A stretch of 64,000 nt of DNA from Dyella telluris (lineage in GTDB: Bacteria > Pseudomonadota > Gammaproteobacteria > Xanthomonadales > Rhodanobacteraceae): contig NZ_CP060412.1 of assembly GCF_014297575.1 (NCBI RefSeq), forward strand, positions 3,348,001 through 3,412,000, written 5' to 3'. The notes under the pieces were generated by a model that worked only from the letters and a program-made list of their open reading frames with translations, had not been told where the DNA came from and made no database searches. Position numbers and translations under genes: made by a program. Of the stretch, positions 25,946-35,853 are shown piece by piece. Positions within the stretch are counted from its first letter, which is position 1, and every line of letters begins with the position of its first letter.

Positions 25946-27208
25946 TTACACGGTGCTCGCGAGCTTGAAGATCGGCAGGTACAGCGAGACGACCATGCCG
26001 CCGACGAGTACGCCCAGGATCACCATGATCAGCGGTTCGAGCAGGGTGGAGAGCGTATCGACCGCGTTGTTGACCTCTTCCTCGTAGAACTCGGCCACCT
26101 TGAACAGCATGTGGTCGAGGGCACCGGATTCTTCGCCGATGGCGGTCATCTGCACGACCATGTTCGGGAACAGGCCGGTCTGTCGCATCGACAGCTGCAG
26201 CTGGTGGCCCACGGCCACGTCTTCGCGCATCTGCTTCACGGCGTCGCCATAGACCACGCTGCCGGTGGCACCCGCCACGGCATCCATGGCCTCGACCAGC
26301 GGCACACCAGCTCGGAAGGTCACGCCGAGCGTGCGCGCAAAGCGAGCGATGGCGGACTGCCGGAGGATATTGCCGATCACCGGCACCTTCAGCATGACGC
26401 GATCAAGGAAGTGCGCGAACTTGACCGACCTTTGCTTGGCCATCACCAGGGCGACGATGCCGCCCACAATGGAGCCAACGACCAGCCACCAGTAGGATTT
26501 CATGAACTCCGACGCGCTGATCACGACCTGCGTCGGTGCAGGAAGCTCGGCGCCAGCGTCCTTGAACGTCTGCGCAAACACCGGCACCACGAAGAGCAGC
26601 ATGATCATGCTGACCAGCAGGGCCACGGCCAGCACCATCACCGGATAGAACAGGGCTTTCTTGATCTTGGCCTTGATCGCCTCGGTGCGTTCCTTGTACG
26701 TCGCCACCGTGTCCAGCACCGAGTCGAGCACACCCGAGGCTTCGCCCGCGTGGACCAGGTTGCGATAGAGCTCGTCGAACTGCACGGGGTACTTGCCCAG
26801 TGCTTCGTGAAGCGCGGAACCACCTTCGATGGTCTGCTTCACGTCGGTGAGCATGTTCTTGAAGCGGATGTTCTTCTGGCCGTCGGCAATGATCTCGAAG
26901 GCCTGCACCATCGGCACACCGGAGGCCATCATGGTGGCGATCTGGCGGCTGAAGATGGCCACGTCGCGCGGCTTGACGGTGCTGCCGGAGGCGCCGAACA
27001 GTGGCTTGCCCCGTTCCTTCACCGTCTGCGGGTTCATGCCCTGGCGGCGCAGCTCGGCCTTGACGAGCGAGGCGTTCTTGGCCGCCATGTCGCCCTTCAT
27101 GCGCTTGCCGCGCTTGTCCAGCGCCACCCAGTCGTAGGTGGTCAGCTTGCTGATCTCGGCGCGCTGGGCGCCGATCGACTTCACGTTCTTAGCGGTGGCC
27201 GCAGCCAT
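25946..27208 (-). CDS. pilC: type IV pilus inner-membrane platform protein
   Basis: A 420-residue GspF/PilC-family protein with two repeated T2SSF domains. The first has FSRQIATMMASGVPMVQAFEII, the second FARTLGVTFRAGVPLVEAMDAVAGATG. Three or four membrane helices are present, with FPNMVVQMTAIGEESGALDHMLFKVAEFYEEEV near the end. It links the PilB motor to the pilin pool. The start ATG is near a purine-rich GGGGGAAATGCC. It follows pilB after about 160 bases. Confidence 0.96.
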   Translation of the reverse strand: MAAATAKNVKSIGAQRAEISKLTTYDWVALDKRGKRMKGDMAAKNASLVKAELRRQGMNPQTVKERGKPLFGASGSTVKPRDVAIFSRQIATMMASGVPMVQAFEIIADGQKNIRFKNMLTDVKQTIEGGSALHEALGKYPVQFDELYRNLVHAGEASGVLDSVLDTVATYKERTEAIKAKIKKALFYPVMVLAVALLVSMIMLLFVVPVFAQTFKDAGAELPAPTQVVISASEFMKSYWWLVVGSIVGGIVALVMAKQRSVKFAHFLDRVMLKVPVIGNILRQSAIARFARTLGVTFRAGVPLVEAMDAVAGATGSVVYGDAVKQMREDVAVGHQLQLSMRQTGLFPNMVVQMTAIGEESGALDHMLFKVAEFYEEEVNNAVDTLSTLLEPLIMVILGVLVGGMVVSLYLPIFKLASTV

Positions 27209-27366
27209 GGCATTTCCCCCTGCTGGTACGGTCGGGCCGCTTCAGGATGCGGCCGTCTGATCGGATGCAGCTTAAGTCATTCCCCCGGCCTAATTCGTGG
27301 CACCTGACGCATCTTCGGTGCGACGGAGGTCGGCTCCCGGGGCGGCCGGGCCGCCCCCGAGGGTGT

Positions 27367-29088
27367 TCAGTCCTTGGTGACGCGGTCGATTTCGGCCAGG
27401 CTGGTCACGCCCTTCTTGACCTTGAGCAAGGCCGAGGCACGCAGGTCGTTTACGCCGGCCCGGGTCGCCGCTTCGGCGATCTGCAAGGTGTTGCCACCCT
27501 GGAGGATGATCTTCTGGATCTCCTCCAGCATCGGCATGACCTGATAGATGCCCACGCGGCCCTTGTAGCCTTCATTGCAGTTGTCGCAACCTACGGCCTC
27601 GTAGAGGGTCAGGCCGGCGTCGATGTCTTCCTGGGTGAAGCCTGCTTCCAGCAGCGTCTGCGGCGGCAGGTTCATGGGACGCTTGCAGTCGTGCAGGCGA
27701 CGCGCCAGACGCTGGGCGATGATCAGGGTGACCGACGAGGTGATGTTGTAGGGCGCGATGCCCATGTTCATCAGTCGCGAGATCGTCTGCGAAGCATCGT
27801 TGGTATGCAGGGTGGACAGCACCATGTGACCGGTCTGCGCGGCCTTCACGGCGATTTCCGCGGTTTCCAGGTCGCGGATTTCGCCCACCATGATCACGTC
27901 CGGATCCTGGCGCAGGAAGGAGCGCAGGGCCGCCGCGAAGGTCATGCCGCGCTTGACGTTCTGCTGCACCTGGTTGATGCCTTCGACGCGGATTTCCACC
28001 GGGTCTTCCACCGTCGAGATGTTGCGTTCGGCGGTGTTGAGGATGTTGAGCCCCGTGTACAGCGACACCGTCTTGCCCGAGCCGGTGGGGCCGGTGACCA
28101 AGACCATGCCGTACGGCTTGTGGATGGCTTCGAGGTAGAGCTGTTTTTGCACGTCCTCGTAGCCCAGCGCATCGATGCCGAGCTTGGCGGCCGAGCCATC
28201 GAGGATACGCAGCACGATCTTCTCGCCGAACAGCGTGGGCAGCGTGCTCACGCGGAAGTCGACCGAGCGGCTCTTGGACAGGTTGAGCTTGATGCGGCCG
28301 TCCTGCGGCACACGTCGTTCGGCGATGTCCAGGCCAGACATGACCTTGATGCGCGAGGAAATGCGCGAGGCGAGCTTCATCGGCGGGTAGGCCACGGCGC
28401 GCAGCATGCCGTCCATGCGCAGGCGCACGCGGTACTGGGATTCGAAGGGCTCGAAATGGATATCGGAGGCGCCGCGCTTGATCGCGTCGACCAGGATCTT
28501 GTTGACGAACTTGACCACCGGGGCATCGTCGTTGCCGGTGGCGTCGTAGCCGGTGGATTCGGCCTCGTCGTCGCCGCTTTCCAGCGAGAGCTCGTCGAAA
28601 TCGCCGCCACCCATGTCGGGTACGGCGTTGCTCATCGCGTTGAGCGCGGTTTCGATGATGCGCATCAACTGGCTGCGCTCGACCAGGATCGGCTCCACCA
28701 TGCAGTTGGAGTGGAACTTGATCTCGTCCAGCGCGTGTGACTGCATGGGGTCGGCGATGCCGACGAACAGTCGCTTGCCGCGCTTGAACAGCGGCAGCGC
28801 GTGGTGCTTGTTGATCAGCGCTTCGCTGATCAGGTTCACCGGCATGTTGGCGGCCACCAACGCGGTGACATCCATCATCGGCATGCCGAACTCGTCGGAC
28901 GCGATGCGGGTGAGCCTGGCGCTTTCCACCTGGTTGTTGTCCAGCAGCCAGGCAGTGAGCGACGTTTTGCTCTGCGTGGACTCGGCCACCGCCCGGCGGA
29001 CATCCGCCTCGGGCAGTACACCTTCCGATACCAGCCTGCGCGCAAGGCCGGTAAGGCCCGCGAGCGAGGGTTGCATTAGCGTTGACAT
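27367..29088 (-). CDS. pilB: type IV pilus extension ATPase
   Basis: A 573-residue hexameric motor ATPase. The N-terminal domain (LARRLVSEGVLPEADVRRAVAE...LTAWLLDNNQV) resembles the MshEN/GspE N-domain. The core has Walker A GPTGSGKT at 333-340, the Asp box (VEDPVEIRVEGINQVQQN), Walker B (DPDVIMVGEIRDLETAEIAVKAAQTGH) and the His box LSTLHTNDA. A C-terminal zinc-binding Cys set (HDC..., GCDNCNEGYKGRVGIYQVMP) is present. Unlike the usual pilB-pilA-pilC order, the pilin gene is not next to it but about 12 kb away, beyond a glycan gene cluster. Confidence 0.96.
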   Translation of the reverse strand: MSTLMQPSLAGLTGLARRLVSEGVLPEADVRRAVAESTQSKTSLTAWLLDNNQVESARLTRIASDEFGMPMMDVTALVAANMPVNLISEALINKHHALPLFKRGKRLFVGIADPMQSHALDEIKFHSNCMVEPILVERSQLMRIIETALNAMSNAVPDMGGGDFDELSLESGDDEAESTGYDATGNDDAPVVKFVNKILVDAIKRGASDIHFEPFESQYRVRLRMDGMLRAVAYPPMKLASRISSRIKVMSGLDIAERRVPQDGRIKLNLSKSRSVDFRVSTLPTLFGEKIVLRILDGSAAKLGIDALGYEDVQKQLYLEAIHKPYGMVLVTGPTGSGKTVSLYTGLNILNTAERNISTVEDPVEIRVEGINQVQQNVKRGMTFAAALRSFLRQDPDVIMVGEIRDLETAEIAVKAAQTGHMVLSTLHTNDASQTISRLMNMGIAPYNITSSVTLIIAQRLARRLHDCKRPMNLPPQTLLEAGFTQEDIDAGLTLYEAVGCDNCNEGYKGRVGIYQVMPMLEEIQKIILQGGNTLQIAEAATRAGVNDLRASALLKVKKGVTSLAEIDRVTKD

Positions 29089-29319
29089 GGCGATACGGGT
29101 CCAGCCCCCTGATTGAAAGGGAATTTACCCCAGTTGACGGGGCAGGTCATCCGCCAGGCTCAGAGGAGGGTGCCCGGGGGTGATGGGGCGCACAGATCAC
29201 CGGGCGCTCCCATGCCTGATCGTCAACCATGCAACAGCCATGCCTTGGCGCTTCGTGGCATGGACGCCGTTGCGGGCTTGGGATAGAAAGATCCGCCCGC
29301 CTGACGAACCGGACCCTCC

Positions 29320-30492
29320 GTGACACAGCCTGACCCTTCTCAGCCCTTTCTGGTCTTTGGCGCTCCTCGTATCGAAGAGGATGAGATCGCCGAGGTCGAG
29401 GCCTGCCTGCGCTCAGGCTGGTTGGGTACGGGGCCGCGTGTGGCCCGGTTTGAGGCGGACTTCGCCCGGTGGCGTGGCGTGCAGGTTTCGCAGGTGGCGG
29501 CGGTGAACTCGTGCACGGCTGCTCTCCATGTGAGCATGGTGGCGGCGGGCCTCGAGCCTGGCAGCGAAGTCATCACCACCCCGCTGACCTTCTGCGCCAC
29601 GGTCAACGCCATTCTCCACGCCGGCCTGACGCCGGTGTTGGCGGACGTGGACCCCGTTACCCAGAACATTGACCCCGAGGCCATTGAGGCCGCCATCACC
29701 CCCCGTACGCGAGCCATCCTCCCGGTGCATTTCGCCGGACGTCCCTGCGCCATGGACCGGATCATGGCGATCGCCGAAAAGCACGGCCTGATGGTGATCG
29801 AGGACTGCGCCCACGCCATCGAAACCGAATTCCACGGCCAGCCGGCAGGTACCTTCGGGGACTTCGGCTGCTTCAGCTTCTACGTCACCAAGAACGTGGT
29901 GACCGGCGAGGGCGGCATGATCCTGGGGCGCGACGAGGAGCACATCGCCCGCGCCAAGGTGCTGGCCCTGCACGGCATGAGCAAGGACGCCTGGCACCGC
30001 TTCGGCGACGAAGGTTACCGCCATTACCAGGTGGTCGAGTGCGGCTTCAAATACAACATGATGGACCTGCAGGCGGCGCTCGGTATCCACCAGCTGGCCC
30101 GCGTGGAGCGCAACTGGGAGCGCCGGCGCCAGATCTGGCAGCGCTATGACGAATCCCTTGCCGCCCTGCCGATCGGCTTGCCGGCGGCGCCGGAGCCGGG
30201 CACGCGCCACGGCTACCACCTCTACACCGTGATGATCGATGCGGGGCGTGCCGGACTGGGCCGCGATGACTTCCTCGACGCCATGAATGCTCGCCGGATC
30301 GGCACGGGCGTGCACTACCTGTCGGTCCCCGAGCACCCTTATTACCAGCAGCGTTTCGGCTGGCGTCCCGAGCAGTGGCCGCAGGCGATGCGTCTGGGGC
30401 GCCAGACCGTCAGCCTGCCGCTGTCGCCCGCCATGTCCGATGGCGATGTCGAGCGGGTCATTGGGGCCGTCCATGCGGTGATCCGGGGCTGA
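29320..30492 (+). CDS. DegT/DnrJ/EryC1/StrS-family sugar aminotransferase
   Basis: A 390-residue PLP enzyme starting at GTG 29320. K191 (CFSFYVTKNVVTGEGG) is the Schiff-base lysine. VIEDCAHAIETEFHG supplies the PLP-contacting Asp, and AAVNSCTAALHVSMVAAGLEPGSEVITTPLTF is the family N-terminal block. These enzymes aminate a 4- or 3-keto nucleotide sugar in the synthesis of amino sugars for O-antigen, lipid A or pilin glycans. FKYNMMDLQAALG is typical of the ArnB/PseC branch, but I cannot set the exact substrate. It is the first gene of a glycan cluster and is followed by a polyprenol-type glycosyltransferase. Confidence 0.9.
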   Translation: MTQPDPSQPFLVFGAPRIEEDEIAEVEACLRSGWLGTGPRVARFEADFARWRGVQVSQVAAVNSCTAALHVSMVAAGLEPGSEVITTPLTFCATVNAILHAGLTPVLADVDPVTQNIDPEAIEAAITPRTRAILPVHFAGRPCAMDRIMAIAEKHGLMVIEDCAHAIETEFHGQPAGTFGDFGCFSFYVTKNVVTGEGGMILGRDEEHIARAKVLALHGMSKDAWHRFGDEGYRHYQVVECGFKYNMMDLQAALGIHQLARVERNWERRRQIWQRYDESLAALPIGLPAAPEPGTRHGYHLYTVMIDAGRAGLGRDDFLDAMNARRIGTGVHYLSVPEHPYYQQRFGWRPEQWPQAMRLGRQTVSLPLSPAMSDGDVERVIGAVHAVIRG

Positions 30493-30613
30493 CGCCGGCG
30501 CTGCCAGGCCACACTCTGTGATCCAGTACCCGCAATTTCGCGCGGGTCGCCGTCCCCCGCGGATCGCTGTGGCGCTCAGGTTATGATGCGACTTCATCAC
30601 CGGGGACACACTC

Positions 30614-31468
30614 TTGAATCGTCTAAGCATCATCCTGCCCGCGAAAAACGAGGGGCCGGCGCTGAAGGATTTGCTGCCACGCCTGCGCCAGGCTCAGCCA
30701 GAGGCGGAGATCATCGTGGTGGACGACGGTTCAACGGACGATACGCGCGACATCTGTGCGGCCGCAGGCGTGAAGTGCCTTTCCTCGCCGTACTCCATGG
30801 GCAACGGCGCTGCCATCAAGCGTGGCGCGCGCGCCGCTGGCGGTGACCTGCTGGTTTTCATGGACGGTGACGGCCAGCACGACCCGGCCGACATCACACG
30901 ACTGCTGGCCAAGCTCGACGAGGGTTACGACATGGTGGTGGGCGCGCGCGACTGGAGCAGTCAGGCGGGCGTGGGTCGTGGCGTTGCCAACACGATCTAC
31001 AACTGGCTCGCCACGCGCATGACAGGGCATGCCGTGGAAGATCTCACCTCCGGTTATCGCGCCGTGCGCGCCGACCGGTTCCGCGAATTCCTGCACCTAC
31101 TTCCCAATGGTTTCTCGTATCCCACCACGAGCACCATGGCGTTCTTCCGCAGTGCCTATCCGGTGGCCTACGTGCCGATCAAGGCCGCGCAGCGCATTGG
31201 CAAAAGCCATATCAAGCCACTCAAAGATGGCATCCGCTTCCTGCTCATCATCTTCAAGATCGCTACGCTTTATTCGCCGTTGAAGTTGTTCGCGCCGGCA
31301 AGCGTGGTCTTCTTTGTCCTAGGCTGGGCGAACTATCTGCGCACGTTCTTCGCCTATGGGCGCCTCACCAACGGTAGTGCCCTCATGTGGAGTGCCGCCG
31401 TCATTGTGTTCCTCATAGGTCTGGTTTCCGAGCAGATTACCGCGTTGACGTATCGCAAAGATGGTTGA
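30614..31468 (+). CDS. GT2 glycosyltransferase with two C-terminal membrane helices (polyprenyl-phosphate type)
   Basis: A 284-residue protein starting at TTG 30614 (LNRLSIILPAKNEG), just after the GGGGACACAC stretch. The GT-A domain shows VVDDGSTDDT and the metal-binding FMDGDGQHDP motif. SYPTTSTMAFFRSAYPVAYVPI is typical of dolichyl/undecaprenyl-phosphate sugar transferases (DPM/ArnC-like). Two helices at the C-terminus (about residues 215-235 and 255-275) anchor it. It probably charges a lipid carrier with a sugar for the GT-C enzymes encoded further along. The next gene overlaps its end by 8 bases. Confidence 0.88.
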   Translation: MNRLSIILPAKNEGPALKDLLPRLRQAQPEAEIIVVDDGSTDDTRDICAAAGVKCLSSPYSMGNGAAIKRGARAAGGDLLVFMDGDGQHDPADITRLLAKLDEGYDMVVGARDWSSQAGVGRGVANTIYNWLATRMTGHAVEDLTSGYRAVRADRFREFLHLLPNGFSYPTTSTMAFFRSAYPVAYVPIKAAQRIGKSHIKPLKDGIRFLLIIFKIATLYSPLKLFAPASVVFFVLGWANYLRTFFAYGRLTNGSALMWSAAVIVFLIGLVSEQITALTYRKDG

Positions 31469-32615
31469 GCACGTAGATACCCGTTCGCGAGCGATGCTTG
31501 TGACGAGAAATTTTCCTCCATTGCTTGGTGGAATGGAGCGGCTCAACCAACACCTTCTGGAAAGTTTGGCGAAGGTATGGCGCACGTCCATGTGCGGACC
31601 AGCGGGTTCGGCGCGTTTTGCCAGCACTGCGGAAGAAGTCCGGGAAGTGGCGATAAGTCCGCTTTCAGCTTTTCTCGTCAAGTCCTTGTGGTTCTCATGG
31701 CGAATGGCTATTCGCCAACGGCCAGAATGGATTGTGGCCGGAAGTGGTCTGATGGCACCCATCGCATGGCTGTCGGCTCGGCGCAGTCGCGCGAAAGTGG
31801 CGGTGTACCTTCATGGTCTGGACATCATTGCGCCGAGCGTCATCTATCGTTGGCTGTGGCTACCTTTCATCCGGCGGTGTGACGTGGCGTTGGTCAATAG
31901 TCGGGCCACCATGGCTTTGGCGCTTGAGAAGGGCGTGCCCTCGGAGAGGATCAGCGTAGTCAACCCCGGCGCGGAGATTCCCGAGTTTGATCCTCAACGT
32001 GCAGCGCGATTTCGCGCGGCTTACGATCTTGGCGACGCTCCCTTGATGTTGTCCGTGGGAAGGCTGACTCGCCGCAAGGGCCTGGCCGAGTTCGTGGCCA
32101 AGGCACTTCCCGTCATTGTCGCAGCGAAGCCAGATGCAGTGTTGCTGATAGTTGGTGATGAGGCTCGCAATGCCTTGCATGGCGGACGGGGTGGTGAGAA
32201 GGACCACATACTTCGCGTTGCCAATGAGGTTGGCGTCAAAAACCATATCCTTTTCCTTGGCCACTGCAGTGAAGAAGATCTCCATGCAGCCTATGAGGCT
32301 TCTGATGTGCACGTGTTCCCGGTGCTTTCGCTCCCCGGCGATGTAGAGGGGTTCGGAATGGTGGCCTTGGAAGCAGCGGCCCACGGCCTGCCTAGCGTGG
32401 CATTTGATGCTGGCGGGGTGTCGGATGCTATTGAGCCGGGTATCACGGGCGATTTGGTGACACAGGGAGCGTATGACGAACTGGCCTCTCGAGTTCTGAT
32501 CTACATGAATCGAACGGGAGGCGGTAAGCGCATGCCTGAAGGCTGCTTGGCATTCGCCAGGAGCAAGGCCTGGACGGTGTTTGCCCAAAAGTCGTTGGCT
32601 GCACTTGGGCGGTGA
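31461..32615 (+). CDS. GT4-family glycosyltransferase
   Basis: A 384-residue GT-B enzyme. The N-domain has the Gly-rich loop TRNFPPLLGGMERLNQHLLESL, and the C-domain has LSVGRLTRRKGLAEFV and the nucleotide-sugar motif SLPGDVEGFGMVALEAAAHGLP, with the paired Glu of GT4 (E-x7-E). It overlaps the preceding GT2 gene. Cytosolic or peripheral membrane; it adds a sugar to a lipid-linked glycan. Base composition drops towards AT in this gene compared with its neighbours upstream. Confidence 0.88.
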   Translation: MVEHVDTRSRAMLVTRNFPPLLGGMERLNQHLLESLAKVWRTSMCGPAGSARFASTAEEVREVAISPLSAFLVKSLWFSWRMAIRQRPEWIVAGSGLMAPIAWLSARRSRAKVAVYLHGLDIIAPSVIYRWLWLPFIRRCDVALVNSRATMALALEKGVPSERISVVNPGAEIPEFDPQRAARFRAAYDLGDAPLMLSVGRLTRRKGLAEFVAKALPVIVAAKPDAVLLIVGDEARNALHGGRGGEKDHILRVANEVGVKNHILFLGHCSEEDLHAAYEASDVHVFPVLSLPGDVEGFGMVALEAAAHGLPSVAFDAGGVSDAIEPGITGDLVTQGAYDELASRVLIYMNRTGGGKRMPEGCLAFARSKAWTVFAQKSLAALGR

Positions 32616-32911
32616 CGGGTCTACTGAGTCCAGTCGCAGGGCGTACGGACCATGTAATCGATTTGCCAGGGTGTTGAGATCGAGCCATGTTGTTGGGTCG
32701 CTGTCTTATGTGAGCGGCCAAAGGGCTTCAAGTTGCTGGCTGGTGAAATTGGATGTTGTTTCGGCGTGTATGTTTCTTCGGAATATGGGCACGCTGTCGC
32801 TTGATGGTTTTATCAGGGAGTTGCGTTGATGGGGTCTTGTAGCCGAGAGCCATCTTTGCCTGGCTTGACAACGAGGGGGCGCGTGAGATCTGGCTTGTGG
32901 TGGGAGCCTTT

Positions 32912-33985
32912 ATGGAAGGACGGGTCTTGGTGCCAGGTGCGAGCGGGATGACGAAGCAGCCGATTCGCGTCTGGCTGCCGACGCTTCGCGCGGGAAGTGG
33001 GTCGGACGTTTTCGCGCAGCGGCTAGCTGATGGGCTTGCCAGAGCTGGACACGATCCTCGCCTACAGTGGTTTGATCACGATCGCGAATGGCGTCCCTGG
33101 ACGCTGCGCTCTGAGGCTGCTCCATCGGGAGTCGATGTAGTCCATGCGGGTAGTTGGCAAGGGTTCGCGTTCAAACGCGCAGGAGTTCCCTTGGTGATTA
33201 CAGAACACCAGTACATCCAACACCCAGAATTCACGCCGCATAGAGGGCGACTGCAGTCGCTTTATCACCATTTTTTTGTTCGTAGATGCGTGCTGCAATC
33301 CTATCGTGCTGCGGACGCCCTCGTTGCCGTGAGTGCTCATACTGCAGGCGCAATGCGCCCGAATGCAGGACGCCCTGTTCAGATGATTCATAACTGGGTG
33401 GACACCGAGCGATTTGCCCCCCAAGAGCGGATGTCGGCGAGTTCCGATGGAGTGTTTCGGCTACTTTTTGTGGGAAATCCGTCGCGCTGGAAAGGGGCGG
33501 ATGTCTTGCCTGAGCTTATGGGGCGCTTGGGGCCAAACTTCGAAATCCAATGTTTGGGTGGCTTGCGCCGTTCTTTCAAGTCCAATCAGTTGGTGCCCGG
33601 GATGGTCTTGCGTGATCCGGTGAAGGCGGAGGAAATGCCGAGTGTCTATCACTCAGTGGATGCGGTGCTGGTGCCGACACGTTATGAGGCGTTTGGATAC
33701 GTTGCGGTTGAGGCGATGGCCTGCGGGCTCCCTGTGCTTGGGTTCGCCAGTACTGGTACCGCAGAAGTATGTGTGCATGGAGAAACCGCATTGTTGGCAC
33801 CTATGGATGATGTGGAAATGTTGGCGCGCTATGCCCGCCAGCTTTCAAATGATGCGGCGCTCCGTGGTCGGCTCGGTGCGGCGGGGCGACAGCGTGCGTT
33901 GGCCTATTTCTCTGAGCACAAAGCTATAAACGCATATACGTCTCTTTACGAGGAGCTCATTGAGCAAAGGAGGGCACATGGGTGA
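32912..33985 (+). CDS. GT4-family glycosyltransferase
   Basis: About 357 residues from ATG 32912, which has GGGAG five bases upstream; ATG 32948 (MTKQPIRVW) is an alternative. It is a GT-B fold enzyme: WLPTLRAGSGSDVFAQRLADGLARAGHD at the start, an ITEHQYIQHPEF segment, LLFVGNPSRWKGADVLPEL, and the GT4 motif PTRYEAFGYVAVEAMACGLPVLGF. About 296 bases separate it from the previous glycosyltransferase; only a weak open frame (32581-32829) lies between. It overlaps the methyltransferase gene by 8 bases. Confidence 0.87.
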   Translation: MEGRVLVPGASGMTKQPIRVWLPTLRAGSGSDVFAQRLADGLARAGHDPRLQWFDHDREWRPWTLRSEAAPSGVDVVHAGSWQGFAFKRAGVPLVITEHQYIQHPEFTPHRGRLQSLYHHFFVRRCVLQSYRAADALVAVSAHTAGAMRPNAGRPVQMIHNWVDTERFAPQERMSASSDGVFRLLFVGNPSRWKGADVLPELMGRLGPNFEIQCLGGLRRSFKSNQLVPGMVLRDPVKAEEMPSVYHSVDAVLVPTRYEAFGYVAVEAMACGLPVLGFASTGTAEVCVHGETALLAPMDDVEMLARYARQLSNDAALRGRLGAAGRQRALAYFSEHKAINAYTSLYEELIEQRRAHG

Positions 33986-35003
33986 GCTTGATCCGACTCC
34001 GTATTGGTTGCCCGATGAGCTGGAAAGTGTCGACCAGTGTCCGGTTTGCCAGTCGTCGCGCAGTGCTATTGCTTATGAAGGCCTGCGGGATGAATTGGAG
34101 GGGGTTCCCGGCGAATGGAGCATGCGTAGATGCTTAAGTTGCGGGAGCTTCTACTTGGGTCTGCGTCCCAAGGCGCTTGCTATCGGCAAAGCCTATGCCT
34201 CCTACTACACCCATGTAAGCGGTTTGGAGCGCATGGCTGCAGACAACGGGACGTCGTTTCTGTGGCGCTTGTCCAATGGCTATATGAACGCGCGGTTTGG
34301 ATCGGCGAGGGCGCCGGCGTCTTTTGTCGGGCGAATTGTGCTGCCATGGCTCCTGCCTTTGCGTCAGCAGTTGGACTTCTTTTATCGCCACTTGCCAGGT
34401 CGGCCGGGTAAGCTGTTGGACGTAGGGTGTGGTAATGGAATCTTTCTGTTGCGCGCAAAAGATGCCGGTTGGGATGTTCAGGGCATTGAGCCAGATCCAA
34501 TGGCAGTGGCCGCAGCACGCAGGGCTGGGCTAGACGTGATTGAGGGCACGCTGGATGCCTACGGTGGAGACGGTGATTTCGATGTTGTGACGACGTCTCA
34601 CGTCATAGAGCATGTGCATGACCCTCGCCGATTTGTAGAGCAGATGTTCGCTTTGCTCAGGCCCGGAGGTCGGTTATGGATAGCCACGCCCAATGCACAG
34701 AGCCTTGGGCACCGTCACTTTGGACATGCGTGGCGAGGACTCGAGCCGCCGCGCCACATTACGGTATTGACACAGCGAGCGCTGAGGGAGTTGCTTGAAA
34801 GTACGGGGTTTCGGCAAATCCGTAACCATCGGCGCGGCCGCGGCTCTGGCTATATTCTACGGGCCTCAATGAAGCTGGCTGAGCGCTACGGTTCGCCTGC
34901 CACTCCGCTCTCAAATCGATGGGTAGATCTTTTGGCGACATGTAGTGCCGCCTTAGGAGAGGAGTGCGTGGTGTCTGCCGTCAAAGGGTGGTGTGATGAA
35001 TGA
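33978..35003 (+). CDS. class I SAM-dependent methyltransferase with N-terminal zinc-ribbon-like Cys pairs
   Basis: A 341-residue protein. ATG 33978 has a near-perfect AAAGGAGGG site. An N-terminal CPVC...CLSCG pair suggests a small zinc ribbon, as in many sugar or glycan C-methyltransferases. The SAM site is KLLDVGCGNGIFLLRAKDAGWDVQGIEPDP (about residues 145-175), followed by FDVVTTSHVIEHVHDP. GGRLWIATPNAQSLGHRHFGHAWRGLEPPRH is typical of glycan-cluster methyltransferases of this kind. It probably methylates a sugar or glycan end. Confidence 0.85.
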   Translation: MGELDPTPYWLPDELESVDQCPVCQSSRSAIAYEGLRDELEGVPGEWSMRRCLSCGSFYLGLRPKALAIGKAYASYYTHVSGLERMAADNGTSFLWRLSNGYMNARFGSARAPASFVGRIVLPWLLPLRQQLDFFYRHLPGRPGKLLDVGCGNGIFLLRAKDAGWDVQGIEPDPMAVAAARRAGLDVIEGTLDAYGGDGDFDVVTTSHVIEHVHDPRRFVEQMFALLRPGGRLWIATPNAQSLGHRHFGHAWRGLEPPRHITVLTQRALRELLESTGFRQIRNHRRGRGSGYILRASMKLAERYGSPATPLSNRWVDLLATCSAALGEECVVSAVKGWCDE

Positions 35004-35853
35004 TGACGGGCTGATTGGGTTATTGCTCAACTTCAGAGATGCTACACGCAGTGCCCGCTGTGTGCGATCCCTGCTCGATGAGGGAGTCCCTCGCGTGCTG
35101 GTTTGGGACAACTCGGCTGACGAAGGTGTTTCCGCCTCACAATTGCGCGACATCTTTTCTTCCGATCCACGCGTGATTATTGAGGTAAGTGCGAATAATC
35201 TCGGTTTCGCCATGGGCGTCAATCGAAGTATTCGTTTGGCCACGGAGCGCCTCGGCGCGAGCACTGTGCTGATCATCAATAACGATGCAACGCTTATGGT
35301 CGGGGCGTTGAGGGCCTTGCGTGGGGAGGCTGCAGCACGCCCCCAGGCGGCAGTCATCAGTATGGATATCGATCACGCCGGAACGCGTGGCGGTGTGCAG
35401 TTCTATCAGCGCTTGAGTGGTTTGCTGTTTGCTCGACCTGTGGCCGGCACCTTTTCCTATGCGAGTGGTTGCTGCCTCTGGATCGACATGAGGAGAGTGC
35501 CGCTGCCTTTATTTGATGAAGCATTCTTCATGTACGGGGAGGACTGGGAACTCGGATGGCGGCTCCGGCAAATGCCCGGAATGTGGATCCATCTGCCTTC
35601 TTTGCTGGTCAGTCACGAGGGCTCTGCCAGCAGCAAGCTCGGGTCCACGTTCTATGAGACTCATATGGTCGCTGCCCATCTTTTGCTTGCGCGGCGGCTT
35701 GGACGTAGTGCGACGGAAGCAGTATTCCTGTCCGCGACTAGACTTCCCGTGCTTTTGGCTCGTGCAGTCTTGCGTAGCATGCGTTATCGATCGTTGAGAC
35801 CTTTGCGCGCACTTGGGTCTGGGGCACGCCTAGCCTGGCGGCGCCTGGGGTAA
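34996..35853 (+). CDS. GT2 glycosyltransferase (rhamnosyltransferase-like)
   Basis: A 285-residue GT-A enzyme from ATG 34996, overlapping the methyltransferase stop by 8 bases. It shows LLNFRDATRSARCVRSLL, ANNLGFAMGVNRSI (the NxGFaxGxN motif of rhamnosyl- and galactofuranosyltransferases), INNDATLM as the metal-binding site, and DEAFFMYGEDWELGWRLRQMPGMW. The C-terminus overlaps the convergent flippase gene by 24 bases. Confidence 0.87.
   Translation: MNDDGLIGLLLNFRDATRSARCVRSLLDEGVPRVLVWDNSADEGVSASQLRDIFSSDPRVIIEVSANNLGFAMGVNRSIRLATERLGASTVLIINNDATLMVGALRALRGEAAARPQAAVISMDIDHAGTRGGVQFYQRLSGLLFARPVAGTFSYASGCCLWIDMRRVPLPLFDEAFFMYGEDWELGWRLRQMPGMWIHLPSLLVSHEGSASSKLGSTFYETHMVAAHLLLARRLGRSATEAVFLSATRLPVLLARAVLRSMRYRSLRPLRALGSGARLAWRRLG

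Noticed and set aside
27325..27366. GC-rich hairpin downstream of pilB as a terminator
   Set aside because: The stem is clear but no T-run follows on the minus strand, so pilB-pilC read-through is more likely.
32581..32829. Possible small protein between the two GT4 genes
   Set aside because: It starts inside the previous gene in another frame and its translation has no recognisable motif.
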